Source of the DNA: JAWXVD01 sp044425705
GTDB lineage: Bacteria > Bacillota > Clostridia > Lachnospirales > Lachnospiraceae
Direction: 5' to 3'
Assembly: GCA_044425705.1 (NCBI GenBank)
Contig: JAWXVD010000033.1
Coordinates: 1 to 29,001 of the forward strand
DNA length: 29,001 nucleotides
Shown here piece after piece: positions 15,859 through 22,927 of this stretch. The translations under genes were made by a program, and so were the position numbers. Positions within the stretch are counted from its first letter, which is position 1; every line of letters starts with the position of its first letter. The notes under the pieces are model-generated. The model ran no database searches. It saw only the letters and a list, made by a program, of their open reading frames with translations, and was not told the origin of the DNA.

Positions 15859-16227
15859 TTACCATTCAGAAATGTTCGAAGGCATAAAATTAGAACGTTC
15901 TCTAAGAGAAGATTTGGTAGCTTTTACAATATCAAAAATCACTCGTATTTCATATTCATCACAATCAACTAATATTTCTGCTATTTCATGATTAAAGATA
16001 GGTTTAGCATGATTCATACTATCACATAAGATATCATTAGGTGTACAGTTTAAAGCGCTTGAAATCTTTAAAATGGAATCAATACTTGCTTTCGTTGTTC
16101 CATTTTCAATATGGCTGATATGTGTGGATGAGATATCAGTAGATACAGAAACTCTTTCTTGCGTTATTTTTTGCGCTAAACGTATTTTCTTTATACGTTT
16201 TCCCATTTTCATATAATTAACTTCCAT
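15859..16227 (-). CDS. XRE-family transcriptional regulator
   Basis: The 122-residue protein has a classical XRE helix-turn-helix at residues 8-66 (MGKRIKKIRLAQKITQERV, then ISSTHISHIENGTTKASID). A short C-terminal helical tail follows. The ATG at 16227 is preceded on the minus strand by AGGGAGA. It is divergent from the agr system 2 regulator. The intervening DNA carries a perfect TATATGGA-N20-TCCATATA inverted repeat that flanks a plus-strand promoter. The simplest reading is a repressor of agr system 2, of itself, or both; this is inferred from position. Confidence 0.9.
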   Translation of the reverse strand: MEVNYMKMGKRIKKIRLAQKITQERVSVSTDISSTHISHIENGTTKASIDSILKISSALNCTPNDILCDSMNHAKPIFNHEIAEILVDCDEYEIRVIFDIVKATKSSLRERSNFMPSNISEW

Positions 16228-16259
16228 ATAATTCTCCCTAAACTAATAATATACGTGTA

Positions 16260-16288
16260 TTGTATATGGAAAATACTTATGATATAAT
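16260..16288 (+). promoter_or_regulatory. Candidate promoter reading toward agr system 2
   Basis: TTGTAT (16260-16265) and TATAAT (16283-16288) are separated by 17 bases. The promoter overlaps the inverted repeat described next, so it could be controlled by a bound repressor. Confidence 0.5.
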
Positions 16289-16298
16289 AATCCATATA
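16263..16298. promoter_or_regulatory. Putative XRE operator, inverted repeat
   Basis: TATATGGA (16263-16270) and TCCATATA (16291-16298) are perfect inverted copies with a 20-base spacer that contains the -10 box of the plus-strand promoter. This is a natural site for the adjacent XRE regulator. Binding is inferred. Confidence 0.45.
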
Positions 16299-16334
16299 GG
16301 CAATATGTCCATGTAGTTTAAAACTATACTGAAT

Positions 16335-16363
16335 TTGAATAAATTTTCTGTCTGTGTTAAAAT
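16335..16363 (+). promoter_or_regulatory. Candidate promoter just upstream of the response regulator 2 gene
   Basis: TTGAAT (16335-16340) and TAAAAT (16358-16363) are separated by 17 bases. The box lies about 25 bases before the ATG at 16389, leaving a short leader. Confidence 0.45.
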
Positions 16364-16388
16364 ATTTACATATGATAGGAGGGGAACT

Positions 16389-17090
16389 ATGTTGAAAATA
16401 GCCATATGTGATGATGAAGAAGTGTTTGTAAATGATATAGAGCGTAAAATAGTAGTTTTTTTTGCTTTCAGAAATATTGATATTAAGGTGTCTGTATTTA
16501 CAGAGGCTACTAAATTTATGAACAGTAAGATCTCTGAGTATGATATTATTTTTTTGGATGTAGAAATGGGAGAATATAATGGAATAAAGTTAGCTTCAAA
16601 AGTAAGAGCTCAAAACCCAGAAGCTATACTAGTATACATATCCTCTTTTATTCAGTATGCAGTTGATAGCTATACCGTAAGAGCATTTTATTATTTATTA
16701 AAAGATAACCTAGAGGAAACCTTGACAATGTGCTTGTTGGAAATTATAAAAATGATTCCTGCATATTCTAAAAAATTTACAATTCCCGTATCAAACGAAA
16801 GAATAGCTATAAAGGATATAATTTATTTAGAAAGTAAGGACCATTTTATTTTTGTTCATAAATTAGATGGGAATTTTGTAAGTTACTATGGTAAGCTGTC
16901 ACAAGTAGAAGATTTTTTCATTGAAAATGATTTTCTACGGGTCCAGCAGAGTTTTATTGTAAATATGCAATATATATTGAGATTTCAAAATAGAACTGTA
17001 GAATTATCAAATGGTGAAAATCTCAATTGTTCTAAAAAGACATACAAAGCGATGACACAGGCATACATATTATGGAAAGGCAGATCATAA
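16389..17090 (+). CDS. LytTR-family response regulator of agr system 2 (AgrA-like)
   Basis: The ATG at 16389 follows AGGAGGGG; a frame 18 codons longer lies over the promoter and is not used. The 233-residue protein has a receiver domain (Asp8/Asp9, phospho-acceptor Asp57 in IIFLDVEM, Lys in YYLLKDN). A LytTR domain follows from about residue 130, with YLESKDHFIFVHK and FLRVQQSFIVNMQYI. It is a paralogue of the regulator at 1987 and opens with the identical MLKIAICDDE. It overlaps the kinase start by one base. The repeats upstream of agrB2 are its likely target. Confidence 0.93.
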   Translation: MLKIAICDDEEVFVNDIERKIVVFFAFRNIDIKVSVFTEATKFMNSKISEYDIIFLDVEMGEYNGIKLASKVRAQNPEAILVYISSFIQYAVDSYTVRAFYYLLKDNLEETLTMCLLEIIKMIPAYSKKFTIPVSNERIAIKDIIYLESKDHFIFVHKLDGNFVSYYGKLSQVEDFFIENDFLRVQQSFIVNMQYILRFQNRTVELSNGENLNCSKKTYKAMTQAYILWKGRS

Positions 17091-18379
17091 TGGATATTTT
17101 ATTCTCAATTCTAACGATTTCCGCTGAAATTATTTCTGCTGTATTTATATGTGATGCAAAGCTTGAGCGTAAGGTTTCTACGAAATCTTACTGGCAAGTA
17201 ATCGTATTGCAATTTATTTTTATGTATACTTTAGTCACCATTATATCTTATAATTTTAATTTGCTTATTTTAAAGCTTCTCGTATGTTGGCTTATATTTT
17301 TCCTGATGAGCTTGATAAACTATAGGGGGAGTGTTTTTTTGAAAGCTTTCATGGCAGGATTAGTAATTGTTTCAATCATTATACTAGATTTAACGAGCAC
17401 AATCTTATTTACATTTCTTTTTGATACTACTCAGGCAGATTTATATTTAAATCCATTGCATTGGCTTTTCTTGACATTTGTCTCAAAGACGTTCTTATTT
17501 ACATGGAGCTATTTATTTAAAAGAATATATAAGAATAAAGAACAAAATTCGGAGATTAACCGATTGGTCTGGTGCATGGTGTTATTTATCCCAGCATTTA
17601 CAATCTTAAATTTAAATATTTCGATAGAGGCAGTTGTCAATGCGGATGAAGTACCGATCAGTATCTTTTTTAATGCAATTGGTTTATTTTATATTCATGT
17701 GATACTGGTATTCTTGCTAGAAAAAATTACAATAGAACAGAGAGCTATTACAGAAAATATTTGGTATAAAAAAGAAATAAATAGTCGTATGCATGAAATG
17801 AAAATTTGGATGGATGCTTTGGATAGACAAAAGATCATAGCACATGATGTGAACCATCATTTTTCATTGTTAAATCAACTCCTAAATAATAATCAAGTAG
17901 AAGAGGCAAAGTTTCATTTAGAAAAAGTGTCTATAAGCATAGCAGATAGGCAAGTAGTTGACACGAATAATCCTATTATCAATGCGATAGTGAATCAAAA
18001 ATATTGGGTAGCTAAACAAAAAGGGATTGGAATGGTATTCAAGATAAATAATCTAGAAAAATTCCCAATTCGTTCTGAAGAATTAGTAACCATTCTTTCT
18101 AATTTGCTAGATAATGCTATTGAAGCGACGGAGAAAGTGATGGGAGTGAAAAGTATTGTAGTGAAGATCATGATAGAAGAAGGAGTAGCGGTATTAGCAG
18201 TTAGAAATACATCGAATCCAGTAATAATATATAAAAATTCTATTGAAACATCAAAGGAGGACTCTCTGGAACATGGCTTTGGTTTGAAGAGTGTTATGAA
18301 TTCTTTAGATGAGTATAATTTTAGTTATGCTATGCAATATCAAGATGGTTGGTTTACTTTTTCAGCAGTATCTTTATAA
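17090..18379 (+). CDS. HPK10-family sensor histidine kinase of agr system 2 (AgrC-like)
   Basis: The ATG at 17090 shares its A with the TAA of the regulator gene and has AAAGG nine bases upstream. A start at 17072 is possible but lies inside the regulator gene. The 429-residue protein has six or so membrane segments (residues 1-215), a short linker helix and a kinase module: H-box His252 in AHDVNHHFSLLNQLL, N-box LLDNAIEAT, G-box EHGFGLKSVMNSL. It should sense the peptide made by agrBD2 and phosphorylate the regulator just upstream. Confidence 0.93.
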   Translation: MDILFSILTISAEIISAVFICDAKLERKVSTKSYWQVIVLQFIFMYTLVTIISYNFNLLILKLLVCWLIFFLMSLINYRGSVFLKAFMAGLVIVSIIILDLTSTILFTFLFDTTQADLYLNPLHWLFLTFVSKTFLFTWSYLFKRIYKNKEQNSEINRLVWCMVLFIPAFTILNLNISIEAVVNADEVPISIFFNAIGLFYIHVILVFLLEKITIEQRAITENIWYKKEINSRMHEMKIWMDALDRQKIIAHDVNHHFSLLNQLLNNNQVEEAKFHLEKVSISIADRQVVDTNNPIINAIVNQKYWVAKQKGIGMVFKINNLEKFPIRSEELVTILSNLLDNAIEATEKVMGVKSIVVKIMIEEGVAVLAVRNTSNPVIIYKNSIETSKEDSLEHGFGLKSVMNSLDEYNFSYAMQYQDGWFTFSAVSL

Positions 18380-18396
18380 GTATATTCATGAAGATT

Positions 18397-18436
18397 TGTC
18401 CAATCTCGTAAGAAACTGTCCAATTTCGAAATGCTA
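18397..18436 (+). promoter_or_regulatory. Paired 20-base direct repeats upstream of agrB2, putative LytTR binding sites
   Basis: The units TGTCCAATCTCGTAAGAAAC (18397-18416) and TGTCCAATTTCGAAATGCTA (18417-18436) share TGTCCAAT-N-TCG. The proximal unit begins 72 bases before the agrB2 ATG, the same distance as in system 1. The GTCC-N5-CG core is common to all four units. Confidence 0.7.
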
Positions 18437-18467
18437 TAGAAGATATAAAAATAAAATGTTATTATGA

Positions 18468-18507
18468 TTGCAAATAAAGGAGATAGATATGCTTTTGAAA
18501 TTTGCAA
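18468..18507 (+). promoter_or_regulatory. Inverted repeat flanking the agrB2 SD and start codon
   Basis: TTGCAAAT (18468-18475) pairs with ATTTGCAA (18500-18507). The 24-base loop contains the AAAGGAG SD and the ATG at 18489. It is shorter than the counterpart in system 1 but placed in the same way. Confidence 0.4.
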
Positions 18508-19073
18508 ACAGGATAACATTTTTTTTTGTTTCAAGAAATCTACTAGAAAAGCAATATTATGATTGGTATGTCTATACCATCCAAACAAAGATGATTTGCT
18601 TAATTGGAATTGCTTCTATGCTTGTATTAGGAAGTGCTTTTTGGGGAGTGTTAGAAACGATACTCTTTTTGCAAAGTTTTATCTTACTTAGAAAATGTTC
18701 GGGGGGATATCATGCTAGTACATGGTGGAAGTGTTGGTTAACCTCTATGGTATTAATAGTAACTAATAGTTTTCTTAGTAACATCATTTATTTGTATTCA
18801 TATATTAGTATGATTTTGCTTATTTGCTTTAGCATTTCTATTATTTTCATATTTGCACCGATTAACCATCCGAATATGAAAATGAATAGTAAAGAATTAT
18901 ATAGAAATAAAATAAAAGCCAGAAAAAATGTGATCTTAGGAAATGTTTTCGTGTTGTTTCTAAGTTTCATTTTTCCAAATCATGACTATGCAGTTTGCTA
19001 TGTTTTAGGTTTGGTAAATGCTACATTATTTGTTTTGATAGCTAAGATTATTAGACAGGAGGTGAGAAAATGA
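18489..19073 (+). CDS. AgrB-like autoinducer-processing membrane protease 2
   Basis: The ATG at 18489 follows AAAGGAGATAGAT and gives 194 residues, the same length as the AgrB of system 1. An ATG seven codons upstream lies before the SD and is not used. The catalytic signature is RKCSGGYHASTWWKC, with His75 and Cys82 seven apart. IFAPINHPNMKM matches the second conserved stretch. Several membrane segments are present. It matures the peptide encoded by agrD2, whose start overlaps its stop in an ATGA arrangement. Confidence 0.93.
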   Translation: MLLKFANRITFFFVSRNLLEKQYYDWYVYTIQTKMICLIGIASMLVLGSAFWGVLETILFLQSFILLRKCSGGYHASTWWKCWLTSMVLIVTNSFLSNIIYLYSYISMILLICFSISIIFIFAPINHPNMKMNSKELYRNKIKARKNVILGNVFVLFLSFIFPNHDYAVCYVLGLVNATLFVLIAKIIRQEVRK

Positions 19074-19249
19074 GAGATAACAAAGATGCTACTTTAAAAC
19101 GTGTAGCCACCGTTTTAGACAATATGACAAAGAAGGAGATGTTAGGTTGGCCACCAAATTGTATTGGTATGCTGTTTCAGCCCGAAAGACCAACTGGTAA
19201 TTTATTTGCAAGTAGTAAAAATCAGTTAAACAAACATATTGATGTTTGA
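19070..19249 (+). CDS. AgrD-like autoinducer precursor 2, Cys-type (thiolactone) core
   Basis: The 59-residue peptide begins in the ATGA overlap with agrB2, with GGAGG six bases upstream. An N-terminal amphipathic part (LKRVATVLDNMTKKEMLG) precedes WPPNCIGML and the conserved tail FQPERP. Aligned on the tail, the ring would be Cys-Ile-Gly-Met-Leu with exocyclic residues from PPN or WPPN. This is a normal thiolactone-type core, unlike system 1. A longer-than-usual C-terminal extension (TGNLFASSKNQLNKHIDV) follows the QPERP motif. Confidence 0.92.
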   Translation: MRDNKDATLKRVATVLDNMTKKEMLGWPPNCIGMLFQPERPTGNLFASSKNQLNKHIDV

Positions 19250-20129
19250 TTGATGTGTAATGTACTTTTTGTTACTGGCTGTGTAGATTGCATACAATGT
19301 TTCAACATTATAAATCATGTACTTCTATCAGTTTTGTTTTAAAAACTATGTGTCTCTATAGCACCAGTAAAAAATAAAAATAAACAGATTAAAAAAATAT
19401 AGGAAGGAGTGTAAATCTTTAAAAGAATATATTCTGACAGATGAAACGGATTTTTTAATATATGAAACTAATAACAAACAAGTTAATACAGCTTTATGGG
19501 GCGGAATTATTTGTTTTTGAAATTTAATTATGATATGTAAAAAACATCTAAAAAGGTGGGTGAATAGAAAAAGTATCATTTATGTTTGCTTTTGTGCATT
19601 TAGTGTTGTAAGTAAGCTTGAATCTCCATTTTTTTATAGTATTTTAGTTTCTAAGAAGACATAAAAATTGTATTCCACTTTTTTGAGCACTAACGTTTAT
19701 TGGATTATAAGGAATTAAAGATTTTGAAAATTAAAATCATTCAATAGATTGTCATAAATATCAACAGAGTCAAAAGCAGAAGCATAACCAATTGATTTAT
19801 CTTCATTTGGGGAATCCGATTTCTTCTCAACTAATGAGTAAATTTTAAATAGAGCGGTTTTATTGATAAGTTTATTAAGCAAATGTTAATAGCATTGAAA
19901 CAACGCAAATGTTGGTGCAATATAAAGAACTTAAATTGAGAAGAGTACATAATAGGTATAACAAGTACTGCTAGGAAAATCTCACTTATATATGTAATTT
20001 CAATCAGATATGTTAGGATAATGATTCAGTAAGCACATACGATGATATAGAGCTATATTAATTGCAGGAAAGATATACATGACATAATACAATACATAGA
20101 GGATTCAAATAGTAGCGTAATAGAGAGGA
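19250..20129. other. Long gap between agr system 2 and the peptide cluster
   Basis: About 880 AT-rich bases without an intact gene. It contains the start-less precursor-like frame at 19411-19520. On the minus strand, a fragment at 19715-19886 reads KTALFKIYSLVEKKSDSPNE and SIGYASAFDSVDIYDNLL without a start codon. A weak promoter candidate, TTGCAG (20062-20067), 17 bases, TAATAC (20085-20090), lies before the first radical SAM gene. No copy of the GTCC-N5-CG repeat was seen here. Confidence 0.5.
19411..19520 (+). pseudogene. Possible degenerate peptide precursor lacking a start codon
   Basis: A very good SD (AGGAAGGAG, 19401-19409) is followed by an open frame reading SLKEYILTDETDFLIYETNN, then KQVNTALWGGIICF and a stop. 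An acidic leader and a short Gly/Trp/Cys C-terminus are typical of ribosomal peptide precursors. The ending resembles the precursor at 22804 (YWGENCIFC). There is no ATG, GTG or TTG in frame at a workable distance from the SD. It is either a broken precursor, a non-canonical start or coincidence. Confidence 0.4.
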
Positions 20130-20141
20130 ATGAGTATAACA

Positions 20142-21128
20142 ATGGAAAAGTCAGCTTTAATACATTTCATAAAAAGTGGGTTTTTTAGTAATCCATATTT
20201 TTTACAAATTGAGATTACAGATTATTGCCCATTAGCGTGTCCACAATGTTATAAGAACGAAACACAAAAAAATTTCATGAAATTGAATTTATTCAAAGAT
20301 ATTGTTGTTCAGGCAAAAGAGTCGGGTATTGAACACATATTTTTAAATGGTGGTGAACCTTTATCTCACCCTGATTTGTGTGAAATGATGAGTATTTTAC
20401 ATAAGCTAAAATTAAAACATACAATATTTACAAGTGGCTATGGAATGAATCAAAAATTTGTTAATATAGCTCGTGATATGCATTCAAATATTAACTTATC
20501 TTTAAATGGTTCAACGGATTATATTAATTCATTATCACGAGATGGATATCACATAACTTTAGAGTCTGCTAGAATTCTCAAAGACAATCAGTGTTTATAT
20601 GAACTAAATTGGGTGGCAAGACATGATAATGTTTATGATCTACAAAATTTAATTTTATTAGGAAAATCGGTAGGGGCTAAATCTATTAATGTAGTCTGTA
20701 ATAAAATCACTTCTCACGGTGAATTGATTTCACCACTAACATATGATGATTATCAATTTTTAGTTGCTGTGATAAAAGAGAATAGTGATTATATTAATGT
20801 TCAAAGTTGTTATGGTTTATTGCTTTCTTTACTAAATGCCCCTAGTAACAAATTATACGGTTGTCAAGCGGGAATACGTCTTATGGCAATATCATGCACT
20901 GGTGAATATATGCCGTGTACGCACCTAAACTTTAGAGAAGCATTTGAGAATATTGATAGCTATTGGAGAAACTCTAATAAACTTAATGAACTTCGTTGTA
21001 TAGATGATTTGAAATTTTGTGATGAATGCAAGTTGTGCAGGTTTTGCCATAGTATGTGTAAATCCTCGCATGATGACCTTCAAATAGGATTAGAAGACTG
21101 TCCAATAAGAATGAATATAAAGGTATAG
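20142..21128 (+). CDS. Radical SAM/SPASM peptide-modifying enzyme 1
   Basis: The 328-residue protein has the CxxxCxxC cluster motif CPLACPQC (Cys29, Cys33, Cys36) for the SAM-cleaving [4Fe-4S] cluster, followed by FLNGGEPL for SAM binding. The C-terminal third is Cys-rich (CTGEYMPC, FCDECKLCRFCHSMC, EDC) and fits a SPASM auxiliary-cluster domain, as in many peptide maturases. The ATG at 20142 is chosen because the AGAGAGG SD almost touches an ATG at 20130. It is the first gene of the cluster, with a five-base gap to the next radical SAM gene. The modification is unknown. Confidence 0.88.
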   Translation: MEKSALIHFIKSGFFSNPYFLQIEITDYCPLACPQCYKNETQKNFMKLNLFKDIVVQAKESGIEHIFLNGGEPLSHPDLCEMMSILHKLKLKHTIFTSGYGMNQKFVNIARDMHSNINLSLNGSTDYINSLSRDGYHITLESARILKDNQCLYELNWVARHDNVYDLQNLILLGKSVGAKSINVVCNKITSHGELISPLTYDDYQFLVAVIKENSDYINVQSCYGLLLSLLNAPSNKLYGCQAGIRLMAISCTGEYMPCTHLNFREAFENIDSYWRNSNKLNELRCIDDLKFCDECKLCRFCHSMCKSSHDDLQIGLEDCPIRMNIKV

Positions 21129-21133
21129 TATTT

Positions 21134-22453
21134 ATGAAAGAATATAAAAGTTCACGTTATAATTATATTGTACATGCAAATGAAAATGACATTATATACA
21201 ATTCAAGAACTGGAAAAATGGTTGCTAATACTCACTCTGATATGATATATATCGACGAGCTGTTTAGAAATGGTGTGAAATCAGATAACAATGACCCTCG
21301 AATAAGCGCGTTGGTTAATGACGGGTTTTTAGTAGATGCAAGTTGTAATGAGATTGAGTTAGTATTGCAAAAACGGAAAGAATATTTAAATGATAATGGA
21401 CTGTTTTTGATGATTTTGCCTACGGAACAATGTAATTTTCGGTGTATCTATTGCTATGAAACATTTTCGAGACCTAAGATGACAATAGATATTGTTGCTG
21501 GGATTAAACAATTTGTTTTTGAAAATTTACCACGATATAATAAGCTATCCGTTGCATGGTTTGGTGGCGAACCTATGCTTGCTATGGATATTATAGATGA
21601 ATTATCTGAGTATTTTTTGGAGTTATGCTCGGAGCAAAGAAAACCATATTTTAGTACAATGACAACAAATGGTTCACTTTTAACTCCAGAAAATTGGAAG
21701 AAGCTTAAGAAAAATCACATTACTGGATATCAGATATCCATAGATGGATTAGCAGAAACACATGATTCTCAAAGAATAGGAGCCGATGGAAAAGGAACAT
21801 GGGATAGTATTATCTCAAATTTACGATTTTTTAGAGATTGTGTTAAAACAAGAACTATTAATATTGCAATTCGTTCTAATATTACAAAAGAAATTTACAA
21901 TATTAAAAACGAATATATTGAGTTTTTAAAAAATGAATTCGGAGGCGATAAGAGATTTCATTTGTTTTTTCACCTAGCACAAGATTGGGGTAATATCGAC
22001 AATGATAGTGTCAGAAATTCTTTTTGTGGAGCTGATGAATTTTATGGCTTTTTAGAGGAAGTTTCTACTTTTAACCTTTCAATGAAAATTCATGAGTCTT
22101 TTATGTTACCAGGAAGCAGGATTTGTTTTGCAGCAAAAAAGAATTCATTTGTTATCACAGCTGATGGAGCTGTTCGGAAATGTTCAGAACATATATATGA
22201 GGATTTTAATTATCTTTTTGATATAAGACAACCTAAATATATGGATTATTTTAATCAAGAATATTGGAATTTTGCAGATAAAAAGGTTGCAGATGAATGT
22301 GTTCAATGTAAAAAATTGCCATTGTGCTATGGTTTGGTGTGTCCTGCTTATCGTGGAAAAATTACCGATACTTGTGGGTATGATTTGAGCGATATGAATA
22401 AAGTCATATTATCACTATATAAAACAAAAATGTTAAAGTTGGAAGGAATGTAA
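21134..22453 (+). CDS. Radical SAM/SPASM peptide maturase 2, CcpM-like
   Basis: The 439-residue protein has an N-terminal region of about 85 residues resembling a peptide-recognition (PqqD-like) domain. The radical SAM core follows with CNFRCIYC (Cys100, Cys104, Cys107) and WFGGEPML, and then a SPASM region (ICFAAKKN, AVRKCSEHIYE, ECVQCKKLPLCYGLVCPAY, TCGYD). Length and motif order match the clostridial Cys-rich peptide maturases called CcpM, as I recall them. The next gene, the carrier-related protein, fits that family's known neighbourhood. It most likely acts on the peptide at 22804. Confidence 0.9.
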   Translation: MKEYKSSRYNYIVHANENDIIYNSRTGKMVANTHSDMIYIDELFRNGVKSDNNDPRISALVNDGFLVDASCNEIELVLQKRKEYLNDNGLFLMILPTEQCNFRCIYCYETFSRPKMTIDIVAGIKQFVFENLPRYNKLSVAWFGGEPMLAMDIIDELSEYFLELCSEQRKPYFSTMTTNGSLLTPENWKKLKKNHITGYQISIDGLAETHDSQRIGADGKGTWDSIISNLRFFRDCVKTRTINIAIRSNITKEIYNIKNEYIEFLKNEFGGDKRFHLFFHLAQDWGNIDNDSVRNSFCGADEFYGFLEEVSTFNLSMKIHESFMLPGSRICFAAKKNSFVITADGAVRKCSEHIYEDFNYLFDIRQPKYMDYFNQEYWNFADKKVADECVQCKKLPLCYGLVCPAYRGKITDTCGYDLSDMNKVILSLYKTKMLKLEGM

Positions 22454-22459
22454 CTTAAA

Positions 22460-22717
22460 ATGGATGAAATCAAAATAAAGATCACTCAATTGCTATATTC
22501 ACTAGGATTTACTGAGCAAAAAAAGATAATTTCTAATGAAGAATTCGCAGAGATTTTCAGAGTCATTGATTCTTTAAATCTTATCAATTTTGTAGTTGGC
22601 TTGGAAAATACATTTGGGATTGAAATGCCTGATGAATTTCTACTTCCAGAAAATTTCAATTCTGTTGATGATTTATCTGAATACATTGCTTTAATGCTTT
22701 TAATAGAGCCTGAGTAA
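22460..22717 (+). CDS. Acyl carrier-related protein of the peptide maturation system
   Basis: The 85-residue acidic protein has the acyl-carrier fold pattern: a first helix, then RVIDSLNLINFVVGLENTFG, where Ser38 in the DSL motif is the site for 4'-phosphopantetheine. EMPDEFLLPENF and a final helix follow. It lies between the second radical SAM gene and the precursor peptide gene. Carrier-related proteins are a known part of some clostridial Cys-rich peptide systems. A phosphopantetheinyl transferase in the same cluster supports activation of this protein. What it carries is unknown. Confidence 0.88.
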   Translation: MDEIKIKITQLLYSLGFTEQKKIISNEEFAEIFRVIDSLNLINFVVGLENTFGIEMPDEFLLPENFNSVDDLSEYIALMLLIEPE

Positions 22718-22730
22718 AAGAGAGACATTT

Positions 22731-22759
22731 TTGTGTTAAATAGTTTTAATAAGTATATA
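22731..22759 (+). promoter_or_regulatory. Candidate promoter for the precursor peptide gene
   Basis: TTGTGT (22731-22736) and TATATA (22754-22759) are separated by 17 bases in the short gap before the precursor. An own promoter would allow the peptide to be made in excess over its enzymes. Confidence 0.45.
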
Positions 22760-22803
22760 GTACATAGTTTTGCATATGGCTAAAAGGATTGGAGGTGAAT
22801 TTA

Positions 22804-22890
22804 ATGAAAAAATTGCGCAAACCTAGCAGAAGAAAGCGACAAAACAGTAAAGCTACGCTTTATTGGGGCGAAAATTGTATCTTCTGTTAA
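22804..22890 (+). CDS. Small Cys-containing precursor peptide
   Basis: A 28-codon gene with a strong TTGGAGGTG SD encodes a basic leader (MKKLRKPSRRKRQNSK) followed by ATLYWGENCIFC and a stop. The only two cysteines are near the C-terminus, at positions 25 and 28. It sits between the carrier-related gene and the subtilase gene in a radical SAM cluster. This is the usual place and size for a ribosomally made, post-translationally modified peptide. The KKLxKPS-type opening recalls the Clo7bot Cys-rich peptides from memory; the core is shorter in Cys than those. Confidence 0.8.
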   Translation: MKKLRKPSRRKRQNSKATLYWGENCIFC

Positions 22891-22927
22891 GTAATGTTTA
22901 AGAGATGAAGGTGGATGGTTAAATTAT

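Noticed and set aside
16292..16316. CCATATAG and CCATGTAG with TGTCC near 16306 as a third LytTR site
   Set aside because: The period is 17 rather than 20 and GTCC is not followed by CG at the right distance, so it does not match the agrB repeats.
19441..19526. Short frames from ATG 19441 and ATG 19462 as peptide genes
   Set aside because: They lack an SD at suitable distance and stop quickly or have no precursor-like features; the overlapping start-less frame is the better candidate.
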